Assembly (NCBI GenBank): GCA_016872535.1
Contig: VGZQ01000008.1
Coordinates: 1 to 50,810, forward strand
From: Rhodospirillales bacterium
GTDB lineage: Bacteria; Pseudomonadota; Alphaproteobacteria; Rhodospirillales; 2-12-FULL-67-15
Direction: 5' to 3'
DNA: 50,810 bases
Shown here: positions 1 to 7,834 of the stretch, one piece after another
Numbering within the stretch: position 1 is the stretch's first letter
Layout of the letters: every line of letters starts with the position of its first letter
Notes under the pieces: generated by a model
Told to the model about the DNA's origin: nothing
The model's input: only the letters and a program-made list of their open reading frames with translations
Databases searched by the model: none
Position numbers and translations under genes: made by a program

Positions 1-2
1 TG

Positions 3-569
3 CGCCCGCTCGTGCGCACGCCGATCACGCCCAATCAATTGACCGTATTCACCCTGGTCGTTGCGCTGGCGGGCGCCAGTTTGCTCGCGGCAGGCAACCC
101 CGCGGCCGCCAACTGGGGCGCGGGCCTATTCGTGCTCGCGCGCTTCCTCGATCACTTCGACGGCGAACTTGCGCGCCAGAAGAACATGAAATCGCGGCTC
201 GGCTATTATCTCGATTATGTTTCGGGCGCGGTCAGCTACGCCGCGCTCTTTTTCGGGATCGGCTGGGGGCTGCAAACGGGCGCGCTCGGCGTTTGGGCGG
301 TTGTGTTGGGCGCCGTCGGCGCGACGGTCGCCGTCGCGGCCATGTTTCTCAACCTGGGTATCGACAAAGCGGCCAAGCTGGAAGATGGCGCCGCCACCGG
401 TTATCCCGGCTACGCTGGGTTCGAACTGGAGGACGGAATCTATCTGCTTGCGCCGATCACCTGGCTTGGCTGGCTCGAGCCCTTTTTCGTACTATGCGGC
501 GCGGGCGCGGGGGTTTACGGACTGTGGACGCTATTCACGCTCATTAGGTTGCGCCGCCACGCTTCTTGA
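3..569 (+). CDS. CDP-alcohol phosphatidyltransferase family protein (5' partial)
   Basis: This integral membrane enzyme family transfers a phosphoalcohol or phosphonate head group from a CDP/CMP-activated donor to an alcohol. The frame is open to the left window edge. The first residues read RPLVRTPITPNQLT and align with the N-terminus of the neighbour at 570-1169, so the real start lies just upstream. The signature D-x2-DG-x2-AR-x8-G-x3-D is present (LDHFDGELAR, then GYYLD), but the fourth Asp expected three residues later is Gly (YVSG). That Asp is normally essential, so the protein may be inactive, altered or cooperating with a partner. Several hydrophobic segments follow. Its stop abuts the stop of the convergent paralogue with no gap. 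The family is clear; the substrate is inferred only from the phosphonate genes next door. Confidence 0.85.
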   Translation, partial: RPLVRTPITPNQLTVFTLVVALAGASLLAAGNPAAANWGAGLFVLARFLDHFDGELARQKNMKSRLGYYLDYVSGAVSYAALFFGIGWGLQTGALGVWAVVLGAVGATVAVAAMFLNLGIDKAAKLEDGAATGYPGYAGFELEDGIYLLAPITWLGWLEPFFVLCGAGAGVYGLWTLFTLIRLRRHAS

Positions 570-1169
570 TCAACGCCCGAACAGTTGGCGGCGGAATTTC
601 CAGGCGAACAACGCTGCGAACAGCGGCGCGCCAACGGCCGCGGCGACCAACAGGATCGACGCGCCCCCGAGCCAAATCGCGAGCGGCACCACCAGCATGG
701 CATCATCCGGATCGAACTTGGCGAAACCGCCGAGTTCGGCCGCGCGCGCGCCCGCCGCCTTCTCGACCCGCACCACCATCCCCAGAATTGCCGCGACCGC
801 GAGTCCGGCCGCGATTCCCATCGGCATCGCCCAATAACCGTAGACGCTATCGCGCGAAGCCGCCCCAAGTGCCACAAAAATCAGCGCGTTGCAAAGCGCG
901 TCGGCGATCAGATCATAGGTATGCCCGAAGGGACTCGTCTTCCCGGTCATGCGCGCAAGCTCGCCGTCGGCGCGGTCGAGCACCATCGCCAGAACGAACA
1001 CGCCCGCCGCCACGTCCGGCCACGGATCGTGCCCCACCGCCAGCGTGCCAGCGGCGGCGATCCCCGTCGCCAAGCGAACCGTGGTCAACTGATTGGGCGT
1101 GACCGCCGTTTTGGCGAGCGGTCGAACCACGACCCGCGCCACGTGGTGAATCCAGGTGTCGTGACTCAT
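570..1169 (-). CDS. CDP-alcohol phosphatidyltransferase, putative phosphonolipid synthase
   Basis: A 199-residue membrane protein with the complete CDP-alcohol phosphatidyltransferase signature: LDRADGELAR, eight residues, then GHTYDLIAD, so all four metal-binding or catalytic Asp are present. Several hydrophobic helices follow. The ATG overlaps the stop of the phosphonopyruvate decarboxylase gene by four bases (ATGA), so it is translationally coupled and last in a three-gene reverse-strand operon. In known phosphonate pathways a nucleotidyltransferase makes a CMP-phosphonate, and an enzyme of this family can pass the phosphonate to a lipid alcohol. I therefore infer phosphonolipid synthesis. 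A phosphatidylglycerol- or phosphatidylinositol-type product cannot be excluded from sequence alone. Confidence 0.85.
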   Translation of the reverse strand: MSHDTWIHHVARVVVRPLAKTAVTPNQLTTVRLATGIAAAGTLAVGHDPWPDVAAGVFVLAMVLDRADGELARMTGKTSPFGHTYDLIADALCNALIFVALGAASRDSVYGYWAMPMGIAAGLAVAAILGMVVRVEKAAGARAAELGGFAKFDPDDAMLVVPLAIWLGGASILLVAAAVGAPLFAALFAWKFRRQLFGR

Positions 1170-2317
1170 GGGCGGTCGTTCCCGCTCGCCAGAAACGCCT
1201 TGAATCGCAACGCCACCTCGGGCGGAGCCACGGTCGGACGGCCGAGCGGTTCGTGCAACCCAGGCGCGATCCGGAGATGAATGAGATGCGGCCCCGGTTC
1301 GGCGATCGCGTCCTTAAGTGCGGCGACGAACCCGGCGAGATCGTCGGCGGCGTGGGTACGGGCATAACCGCAGGCTTGCGCCACGGCGGCGAAATCGACC
1401 ATCGGCGAGACCGTCGGTTGGCCGCCGGTCGAATCGTGGGTCGCGTTGTCAAGCACCACGTGAATCAAGTTGGCCGGCGCATAGGCGCCGATGGTCGCGA
1501 ACGTGCCCAATTTCATGAGCGCGGCACCGTCGCCGTCGAGCACCACCACCGGACGGCGCGCGTTGAGCGCGATGCCCAGCCCAACCCCCGAGGCGCAACC
1601 CATCGAACCGACCAGATACAGATGCTGCGGCCGGTCGGCGAGCGTGAACAGTTCGCGGCCGCATTTGCCCGTGGTCGCGACCACCGCCGCCGCGTCGGGA
1701 ATCTCGCCGAGCAGACGTTCGAGCGCGGCAAAGCGGGTCGGCCGCGCTCCATTGGCACGGTGGTCGTGCCGCGTGCCTGGCGGCTTGGGCGTGGGCGGGC
1801 GGGCGGAAAGCCTTTCGTCGACCACGTCGCCCTTTTCCATCACGAACGCGAATGGTAACCGGGTTGTCGCCATTGTCTCCCTGGCTTCGGCAAGGGCAGC
1901 GGAGATATCGGCTTCTTCGTTCGGAAAGGGGCGGTGCGGAATTCGGATCGTGTGCAGCAGCGCTGCCGTGATGCGCCCCATCAATTCGTGTTGCGGTTCG
2001 TCCTTGAGCCCGGGCGCGCCCCGCCGCGTGCAGATCAGCAGCGTCGGAATGCGGAAGGGATGGTTGAGCGACGTCAGCGGATTGACCGCATTGCCAAGGC
2101 CGGAATTCTGGAACATCACCGCCGTCCCCCGCCCCGCGAGCCAGCCGCCGGCGGCAATGGCGACCGCTTCGCCCTCGCTCGCCGCGCCGATATAGGTCAG
2201 GCGCGAGTCGTCGATGGTGCGGTTGACGAGTGCGGTCAGGAACGAGCACGGCACGCCGCTGTAGAAATCAATGCCGGCCGCCAGCGATTCGGTCAAAAAC
2301 GATTCGGCGCGGATCAC
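1166..2317 (-). CDS. ppd: Phosphonopyruvate decarboxylase
   Basis: Thiamine-diphosphate enzyme that decarboxylates phosphonopyruvate to phosphonoacetaldehyde, the step that pulls the unfavourable PEP mutase reaction forward. It is 383 residues, the usual family length. The N-terminal pyrimidine-binding domain contains ASEGEA, with the activating Glu near residue 48-50. The C-terminal domain has the ThDP/Mg motif GDGA at 262-264 and its partner Asn at about 291. The start is the GTG at 2317-2315, which overlaps the TGA of the upstream PEP mutase gene by four bases (GTGA). A longer upstream frame only reads antisense-like shadow of that gene. The next gene downstream overlaps by four bases too. 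Assignment rests on the family motifs plus direct linkage to PEP mutase. Confidence 0.93.
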   Translation of the reverse strand: MIRAESFLTESLAAGIDFYSGVPCSFLTALVNRTIDDSRLTYIGAASEGEAVAIAAGGWLAGRGTAVMFQNSGLGNAVNPLTSLNHPFRIPTLLICTRRGAPGLKDEPQHELMGRITAALLHTIRIPHRPFPNEEADISAALAEARETMATTRLPFAFVMEKGDVVDERLSARPPTPKPPGTRHDHRANGARPTRFAALERLLGEIPDAAAVVATTGKCGRELFTLADRPQHLYLVGSMGCASGVGLGIALNARRPVVVLDGDGAALMKLGTFATIGAYAPANLIHVVLDNATHDSTGGQPTVSPMVDFAAVAQACGYARTHAADDLAGFVAALKDAIAEPGPHLIHLRIAPGLHEPLGRPTVAPPEVALRFKAFLASGNDRP

Positions 2318-3966
2318 AGGAATTTGCCCGCCTCGGCCAGATCGGCGGCGTCGTCCACGTCGAGCCACTGTCCGGTCACGTAGAGTACGTGGATTGTCGC
2401 CCCTTCCCCGGCCAACCGGGTGAACAGATCGGGCAGTCCGGCCTGACCCAAGGTGCCGTCCCGGCGCATGGCGTGGAGGGTTTCGCGTACCCGTTCCGTC
2501 CCCCGGGCGCTCAGCTTGGCGAGTCCCATCCACTCGCCCGCGATTGCGTCCGCCGGCACGTCGGCGGCGATGCGGCGAAGATGGACGGGTTCGTCGTCGA
2601 GATAGGTGGAGCTGAACGGGCGCGAGCATTCGGCGAAATCGCGCAACCACCCCTTGGCGTTCGAGGTGCGTTCGCGCCACAGCGCATCGACGGTGACGAC
2701 CATGTCGCCTGGATGGGCGAACAGCTGATCGAGGATGTGATGACGGAAGAGAATGTCGCCGTAGGCGACCAGGCATTCGCCGTCGAGCCGGTCGATCGCG
2801 CAAGCGAGACTCGCCGCTTCTCCGGTCGTCATGTAGAGATCGTTGTCCGCCGTCGCGATGGAAGGAAAGTTGATCTTCTCCTTCCTGTAGCCGCGCACCA
2901 CCGTGATGTCGCGCACGCCGGCTTCGCGCACGGTGCCGATCAATCGGCTGAGCAACGGCTGGCCGCGCACCTCGATCATGCACTTAGGTCGGTCTTCGGT
3001 GAGTTTCCCCAGGGCCGCCCCCCGGCTGGCGGCGAGCAGGATCGCGCGGCGTTCGCTGCCCTTGGCCGGCAGATAGCGCTTTTCGGCCTCGGCCAACTCG
3101 TCGTTGCCGGCCAGCTCGAACACCTCCCGCACGCTGACGACGGTCTTCTCCACGCCGGCGATGGATTCCTCGCGCCGGATGCGGCGGCTGGTCTCGCGCA
3201 TGGCCGCGATCGACGCGCGCAGGTTATGGTTGGCCCAGATCGCGACCGAAATGCCCGCCCGGCGGTATTCCTCGGTCGGCGTCGCATAATACTTGGTCGG
3301 CACGATCACAACCGGCGAGCGGTTGTTCCACGCACGGGCGAAGGCGAGAATTTCAACGGCGGTGGACTTCTTGGAATGGATCAGGATCGCGTCCGCCCCG
3401 GCCGCGCGGTAGGCCTCGGCGCGCGTGAGCGCCTCGTCCAGGCCCCAGCCGGCGATCAGCGCCTCCACCCGAGCGACGATCTGGAAATCGGGATCGGTCT
3501 GGCTGTCCTTGCCTGCTTTGATCTTGCCGCAGAACTCCTCGATGTCGGCGAGCGCCTGTCCTTCGCCGATGAACGAGTTGGTCTTGGGAAACAACTTGTC
3601 CTCGACGCAGATGCCGGCGACGCCGCGCTCGCACAGCTTGCGCACCGCGCGGCGCATGTTGTTGAAGTTGCCCCAGCCGGTATCACCGTCGACCAAAATC
3701 GGGATCGAGGTCGCATCGGCCATGAATTCGAGTACTTCCAGCACCTGGGTCCACGACGCCTCGTTGCTGTCGCGCACGCCGAGAGCCGCCGACATGGAAA
3801 GCCCCGACGCCCAGATGCCCTTGAAGCCGGCTTCCTCCACGATCTTGGCGGACAAGCCGTCATGGGCTTCCATCAAGAACTCCAGCCCGGGAGAAGCGAT
3901 CAACTCGCGCAACTGACGAAATTTGGAGGGATGGCCCGATTGGGCAGGTTTGGCCTGGGTTTGCAT
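2314..3966 (-). CDS. aepX: Phosphoenolpyruvate phosphomutase fused to a nucleotidyltransferase domain
   Basis: Bifunctional 550-residue protein. Residues 15-300 are PEP mutase, which forms the C-P bond by converting PEP to phosphonopyruvate. They carry the diagnostic EDK-x5-NS motif ([10 protein letters not shown], residues 122-131), which separates true mutases from isocitrate-lyase-like relatives, and the metal-site segment DGDTGWG near 93-99. From about residue 306 a second domain begins with [11 protein letters not shown] and later PKCMIEV. These fit a sugar-1-phosphate or choline-phosphate type nucleotidyltransferase. By analogy with phosphonate cytidylyltransferases (PntC type) it probably makes a CMP-phosphonate; this is inference. 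The start is ATG at 3966, with no Shine-Dalgarno in front of it. It heads the operon with ppd and the phosphatidyltransferase. Confidence 0.93.
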   Translation of the reverse strand: MQTQAKPAQSGHPSKFRQLRELIASPGLEFLMEAHDGLSAKIVEEAGFKGIWASGLSMSAALGVRDSNEASWTQVLEVLEFMADATSIPILVDGDTGWGNFNNMRRAVRKLCERGVAGICVEDKLFPKTNSFIGEGQALADIEEFCGKIKAGKDSQTDPDFQIVARVEALIAGWGLDEALTRAEAYRAAGADAILIHSKKSTAVEILAFARAWNNRSPVVIVPTKYYATPTEEYRRAGISVAIWANHNLRASIAAMRETSRRIRREESIAGVEKTVVSVREVFELAGNDELAEAEKRYLPAKGSERRAILLAASRGAALGKLTEDRPKCMIEVRGQPLLSRLIGTVREAGVRDITVVRGYRKEKINFPSIATADNDLYMTTGEAASLACAIDRLDGECLVAYGDILFRHHILDQLFAHPGDMVVTVDALWRERTSNAKGWLRDFAECSRPFSSTYLDDEPVHLRRIAADVPADAIAGEWMGLAKLSARGTERVRETLHAMRRDGTLGQAGLPDLFTRLAGEGATIHVLYVTGQWLDVDDAADLAEAGKFL

Positions 3967-3972
3967 GCGGAG

Positions 3973-4001
3973 GTTTTAGTCAATCGCCGGGGCGGGTTCA
4001 A
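3973..4001 (-). promoter_or_regulatory. Putative promoter of the PEP mutase operon (leaderless)
   Basis: On the reverse strand TTGAAC (4001-3996) is separated by 17 bases from TAAAAC (3978-3973). Each hexamer matches the sigma-70 consensus at four of six positions. Transcription would begin at or within a base or two of the ATG at 3966, which agrees with the absence of a Shine-Dalgarno sequence. Confidence 0.35.
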
Positions 4002-4013
4002 TGTGCGGTCGCG

Positions 4014-4025
4014 ATTGCTAGCAAT
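4014..4025. promoter_or_regulatory. Perfect 12-base palindrome between divergent promoters
   Basis: ATTGCTAGCAAT is an exact palindrome lying 12 bases upstream of the putative -35 of the PEP mutase operon and 29 bases upstream of that of the dioxygenase gene. The position suits an operator controlling both directions. No candidate regulator is encoded next to it. Confidence 0.4.
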
Positions 4026-4054
4026 TTTCAATGCCGTTTAACCTCCGGGGCCGG

Positions 4055-4083
4055 TTGAAGAACCGGCGGCGCCTGCCTATGAT
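4055..4083 (+). promoter_or_regulatory. Putative promoter of the dioxygenase gene
   Basis: TTGAAG (4055-4060), 17-base spacer, TATGAT (4078-4083). The -10 matches five of six consensus bases and the -35 four of six. The predicted start point near 4090 leaves about 28 bases of leader containing the GGAG at 4107-4110. The -35 overlaps a small hairpin (4050-4067). Confidence 0.45.
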
Positions 4084-4117
4084 CCGCGCCGACTTTCACT
4101 CCCCACGGAGCCCTTTC

Positions 4118-4876
4118 ATGTTGCGTGCGCCTGAACTCACCCAGGCCCAGATCGACCATTTCCACAACGCCGGCTCGCTCGTCGTCCACGGCGCTTTTTC
4201 GGCCGCCGACGCGAAACGGTTTCAGGAATGGACCGACGAGTTGGCGGCCATGCCGGAGGTATCCGGCAGGCAATGGGTCTACCACGAGAAGAGCCTCAAG
4301 GATTCGTCGAAAAGGCTCGTCAGCCGGATCGAAAATATTCGCCCTTTCCACGCCGGGTTCAAGGAACTGGGCGATGCGTTGCTGGTGCCGGTCGGGCAGT
4401 TGCTGGGCGAGCCCGCCGTCATGTTCAAGGAAAAGGTCAACTTCAAGATGCCGGGCGGCGATGGCTTCAAGCCGCATCAGGATTCCCAGGCCGGTTGGGA
4501 CAAGTACGCCGACTTTTTCATCAGCGTCATGGTCGGCATCGACGAAGCGACCGTCGAGAACGGCTGCCTGGAAATCGTCGAAGGCCACCACAAGCGCGGC
4601 CTGTTCCGCTCGTGGGAGCCGCTGACGGACGCCGACATGGCGGACATGAAGTTCATCCACGTGCCGACCATGCCGGGCGACATGATCTTCTTCGACTGCT
4701 ACGCGCCGCACCAGTCGCAGCCGAACATGAGCAGTAAAATACGCCGCCTCTATTACGCCACTTACAACAAGCTCTCCGCCGGCGATCACATGGCGCAATA
4801 CTACGCCGACAAGCACAAGAGCTACCCGCCCGATATCGACCGTGAAAAGGGCAAGGAATACGTTTTCCGGGTGTGA
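4118..4876 (+). CDS. Phytanoyl-CoA dioxygenase (PhyH)-family Fe(II)/2-oxoglutarate oxygenase, possibly phosphonate hydroxylase
   Basis: A 252-residue non-haem iron oxygenase. The facial triad is visible as H120-x-D122 (KPHQDSQAG) and H198 (YAPHQSQ), with an Arg pair at 209-210 suited to binding 2-oxoglutarate. ATG at 4118 is chosen because CGGAG lies just upstream and the conserved sequence begins there; the frame is open further upstream without a ribosome site. The gene is divergent from the PEP mutase operon and convergent with a nucleotidyltransferase, with no gap between stops. PhnY, which hydroxylates 2-aminoethylphosphonate at C1, belongs to this family. In this setting I infer head-group hydroxylation, but PhyH members act on many substrates, so the substrate is open. 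Confidence 0.85.
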   Translation: MLRAPELTQAQIDHFHNAGSLVVHGAFSAADAKRFQEWTDELAAMPEVSGRQWVYHEKSLKDSSKRLVSRIENIRPFHAGFKELGDALLVPVGQLLGEPAVMFKEKVNFKMPGGDGFKPHQDSQAGWDKYADFFISVMVGIDEATVENGCLEIVEGHHKRGLFRSWEPLTDADMADMKFIHVPTMPGDMIFFDCYAPHQSQPNMSSKIRRLYYATYNKLSAGDHMAQYYADKHKSYPPDIDREKGKEYVFRV

Positions 4877-5671
4877 TCAGCGACGCGCCGACGCCCGCAA
4901 GCCCCGCGTCGCTTGAAGTTCCTCGATCGGTTTGTCGATCAAGGGCAGCACGTGGCGTTCGGCGCGGATGAGATCGCTCGGAAAATCGATTTCAATCCAG
5001 GGAATCCCGGTCACGTCCTCGGCGCCGAAGGTGCCGGGAGGTTCGGCCAACAACACATCGCGCATGGCGGGCTCATAGGGCGCCGCCATCTCGGCCCGGT
5101 CGATGTAGGCCTGGGTTGCGTCCGCGAGCTTGGCGGCCATGGTGGCCGAAAGGCGCAGGAACCCGGGCCATTCGCCGCGGGTTTCGAACGTTCCCGGGAT
5201 CTTCTTGCCGAACTCGACCGGATGGCCGCCATCGAGGCATAAGTTGACCGGTTCGTCGCCCGCCTCGAAATCGCGGTCGTAGATGAAGCAGTTTTCGTGC
5301 GGCGAACGCAGCAGCCGCCCGAGCAACTCCGGGTGGTAAAGCACGTCGGCATCCATGAACAGCACGTCCGAACCCGAGCGCAAAACCTCGCACGCGGTCC
5401 ACAGCGAAATTACCGGGCCGCCGCGATAGCGCGGGTTGTAAAACCAATTGACGAAGCCGGGTTCACCGGCCGCATTCGCTTCGGCGAGGATTTCTTCCTT
5501 GCGGTGGCCGAGAACCAGCACCAGTTCCTCGACGCCGAACGCCTTCAGATTTTCGATATGACGGCGCAACAGGGTCTTGCCGCCGAACTCCAATACCGCC
5601 TTGGGCGGTTGCGCGCGGTCATCGCCATAGAGACGGCGGCCGACACCGGCGGCGAGCATCAGGGCTTTCAT
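4877..5671 (-). CDS. Nucleotidyltransferase (sugar-phosphate/phosphocholine cytidylyltransferase-like)
   Basis: A 264-residue single-domain NTP transferase. The N-terminal nucleotide-binding signature is MLAAGVGRRL, followed by PPKAVLEFGGKTLL with the conserved Lys. VLFMDADVLYHPELL supplies the metal-binding Asp. Such enzymes activate a phosphorylated or phosphonylated substrate with NTP and release pyrophosphate. It is a second enzyme of the same fold as the C-terminal half of the PEP mutase fusion 1 kb away, so the locus may activate two different head groups or one may be specialised. ATG at 5671 is preceded by GGAAAG. The stop is adjacent to that of the convergent dioxygenase. Substrate is unknown. 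Confidence 0.85.
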   Translation of the reverse strand: MKALMLAAGVGRRLYGDDRAQPPKAVLEFGGKTLLRRHIENLKAFGVEELVLVLGHRKEEILAEANAAGEPGFVNWFYNPRYRGGPVISLWTACEVLRSGSDVLFMDADVLYHPELLGRLLRSPHENCFIYDRDFEAGDEPVNLCLDGGHPVEFGKKIPGTFETRGEWPGFLRLSATMAAKLADATQAYIDRAEMAAPYEPAMRDVLLAEPPGTFGAEDVTGIPWIEIDFPSDLIRAERHVLPLIDKPIEELQATRGLRASARR

Positions 5672-5709
5672 GGGGTTCGCGACTTTCCGTTAGATAATCT
5701 GCGGACGGG

Positions 5710-5738
5710 ACAATATCTGGCCATGACCCGCTCGACAA
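5710..5738 (-). promoter_or_regulatory. Weak putative promoter before the nucleotidyltransferase
   Basis: TTGTCG, 17-base spacer, TATTGT on the reverse strand in the 70-base gap below hpnA. Each box matches consensus at four of six positions. Read-through from hpnA is an equally good explanation for expression. Confidence 0.25.
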
Positions 5739-5741
5739 GAT

Positions 5742-6743
5742 TCACCGGAGGTATCCCATGGCCCGGAACCAGGCAACGGCGTCGGAAAGCGCCTGGACTG
5801 CCGGCCGCGCGGCATAGCCGAGTTCCCGGGCGGCCTTGGCGCTTGAAAAGAACATCCTCTTGCGCGCCATCTTGAGGCCGTCGACGGTGACAAACGGCTC
5901 GCTCGCCGAGGGGATTAATCGCGCCCAGGCCTCGGCCAGCACCGCGACCGGGTATATCGCTCCGTGGGGAATGCGAATCGTCGGCGGTCGCCGGCCGCAT
6001 TGGCGGGCGATCTCGGCGAGAATCTCGCCCAACGCCATATTCTCGCCGCCGAGCACGTAACGCTCCCCCACCCGGCCCCGGCGCAAGGCGAGCAGATGGC
6101 CCTCGGCCACGTCGTCCACGTGCACAACATTGAGGCCGGTGTCTACGAAGGCGGGCATCCGTCCGCGCGCAGCCTCGACGATCATGCGGCCGGTGGGCGT
6201 CGGCTTGATATCGCCGGGACCGATCGGGGTTGAAGGATTGACAATCACCACCGGCGCGCCTTCCTCGGCGATCAGGCGGCGCACCGCTTCCTCCGCCTTG
6301 AACTTGGATTGCTTGTAGGGGCCGATCATGTCGGCGAACCCGACCGGCGTTTCCTCGTCGCCGGATTTTCCGCCACCCGGAATGCCAAGAGTCGCGACGC
6401 TGGAAGTGTAAACGATGCGCGACGCTCCCGCCGCCATCGCCGCGCGCACGAGCGCGACGGACCCTTCGACGTTGACGCGGAACATCGCCGTCGGATCGCG
6501 CGTCCACAGGCGATAATCCGCCGCCACGTGAAAAACGACCGCGCATCCTTCCGCCGCACGCTTAAGCGACGTCGGGTCGGTCAGGTCCCCTTCCGCGACC
6601 TCGACCGCGAGCCCTTCCAAGTTCGCGCGCGGGCTCGCCTTGCGCGCCAGGACCCGAACGGCGAATCCTTCCGCCCGCAACCGGCGAGCGACGGCCGCGC
6701 CGACGAACCCGGTTGCCCCCGTCACCAGCGCTTTTTCGACCAT
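5742..6743 (-). CDS. hpnA: Hopanoid-associated NAD(P)-dependent sugar epimerase-like protein
   Basis: A 333-residue extended short-chain dehydrogenase. The Rossmann motif TGATGFVG is at residues 8-15. YTSSVATLG holds the catalytic Ser/Thr, and the active-site pair is Y-x3-K in PYKQSK. HpnA proteins are consistently found with squalene-hopene cyclase genes and are thought to act on the sugar or side chain of extended hopanoids; the exact reaction is not settled. It is divergent from ispH-hpnH, sharing a gap of about 100 bases, and lies on the same strand as the main hpn run and as the phosphonate-locus nucleotidyltransferase that follows it. Confidence 0.88.
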   Translation of the reverse strand: MVEKALVTGATGFVGAAVARRLRAEGFAVRVLARKASPRANLEGLAVEVAEGDLTDPTSLKRAAEGCAVVFHVAADYRLWTRDPTAMFRVNVEGSVALVRAAMAAGASRIVYTSSVATLGIPGGGKSGDEETPVGFADMIGPYKQSKFKAEEAVRRLIAEEGAPVVIVNPSTPIGPGDIKPTPTGRMIVEAARGRMPAFVDTGLNVVHVDDVAEGHLLALRRGRVGERYVLGGENMALGEILAEIARQCGRRPPTIRIPHGAIYPVAVLAEAWARLIPSASEPFVTVDGLKMARKRMFFSSAKAARELGYAARPAVQALSDAVAWFRAMGYLR

Positions 6744-6842
6744 GCGATTCCCTCGGCCATGCTAATTCCCCGTGCCAAGTCCGGAAATGCCGCGAAACGG
6801 CCCTTTCCCCGGTGGCCGGAAATGCCTATCTTACCGCCGACC

Positions 6843-7820
6843 ATGACCACGCCCGAATCTTCCCGCGACCTCGACATTTATCTCGCGCGCCCGCGCGGCT
6901 TTTGCGCCGGGGTCGAGCGCGCCATCGAAATCGTCGAGCGCGCGCTCAAGCAATACGGCCCGCCCGTCTACGTACGCCACGAAATCGTCCACAACAAGCA
7001 CGTGGTCGAATCGCTCCGCGCCAAGGGCGCCGTCTTCGTCGAGGAACTGCACCAAATTCCGGATGGCGGGGTCACTATCTTCAGCGCCCACGGCGTCGCC
7101 GAAGCGGTCGAAGGCGAAGCCAAGCGCCGCGACCTGCCGGTGATCGACGCCACCTGCCCGCTGGTTTCCAAGGTCCACAAGGAGGGCCAAAACCATGCCG
7201 CCAAGGGCCGCCAGGTCATCTTGATCGGTCACGCCGGTCATCCCGAGGTTGAAGGCACCCAAGGCCGCATTCCGGGCGGCGTTCTTTTGGTTACCAACGC
7301 CGACGACGTCACCCGCCTTGAGGTGCGCGATCCGGAACGCCTCGCCTACGTCACCCAAACCACCCTCAGTGTCGACGAGACCCGCGACGTGATTGCCGCC
7401 CTCAAACGGCGCTTTCCCAAGATCGTCGGTCCCGACGTGAAGGACATCTGCTACGCCACCCAGAATCGCCAGCAGGCGGCGCGCGACCTCGCCGCCCAGG
7501 TCGATTTGCTGCTCGTGGTCGGCGCCAAGAACAGCTCCAACTCCAACCGGCTGCGCGAAATCGGTACCGAAACGGGCATTCCGAGCTATCTGATCGCGGA
7601 TGCCGGCGCGCTCGATTCCGCTTGGCTCGAAGGCGTTCGCACGGTCGGCATCACCGCCGGAGCGTCCGCGCCGGAAGAGCTGGTGCAGGCCTTGATCCGC
7701 CGTCTCGGCGATTTTGGCCGTACCCGCGTTCACGAACTCGACGGCGCCGCCGAGAACATCGTCTTCAAGCTGCCGGCGGCACTGACCGAAAACGCCGCGC
7801 GAGCCGCGCATAACGCCTGA
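6843..7820 (+). CDS. ispH: 4-hydroxy-3-methylbut-2-enyl diphosphate reductase
   Basis: Last enzyme of the MEP pathway, reducing HMBPP to isopentenyl and dimethylallyl diphosphate. The three iron-sulfur cysteines are seen in [18 protein letters not shown] and ICYATQNRQ. Substrate-binding residues occur in GHAGHPE, TQTTLS and NSSNSNRL. It is 325 residues from the ATG at 6843. An in-frame ATG at 6822 has a slightly better GGTGG-type ribosome site and cannot be excluded. It is followed 14 bases later by hpnH, so isoprenoid supply and hopanoid side-chain synthesis appear co-transcribed. Many alphaproteobacteria place ispH elsewhere. Confidence 0.96.
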   Translation: MTTPESSRDLDIYLARPRGFCAGVERAIEIVERALKQYGPPVYVRHEIVHNKHVVESLRAKGAVFVEELHQIPDGGVTIFSAHGVAEAVEGEAKRRDLPVIDATCPLVSKVHKEGQNHAAKGRQVILIGHAGHPEVEGTQGRIPGGVLLVTNADDVTRLEVRDPERLAYVTQTTLSVDETRDVIAALKRRFPKIVGPDVKDICYATQNRQQAARDLAAQVDLLLVVGAKNSSNSNRLREIGTETGIPSYLIADAGALDSAWLEGVRTVGITAGASAPEELVQALIRRLGDFGRTRVHELDGAAENIVFKLPAALTENAARAAHNA

Positions 7821-7834
7821 CGCGTAACCCCGCC

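Noticed and set aside
2230-4041. A 603-codon open frame on the + strand opposite the PEP mutase gene
   Set aside because: Shadow frame. Composition is unlike a protein and no ribosome site is present, whereas the reverse strand encodes the PEP mutase fusion.
1166-6743. Reading the first locus as phosphonate catabolism (PhnY-like oxygenase)
   Set aside because: PEP mutase with the EDK-x5-NS motif and phosphonopyruvate decarboxylase are biosynthetic. No PhnZ, phosphonatase or C-P lyase gene is present.
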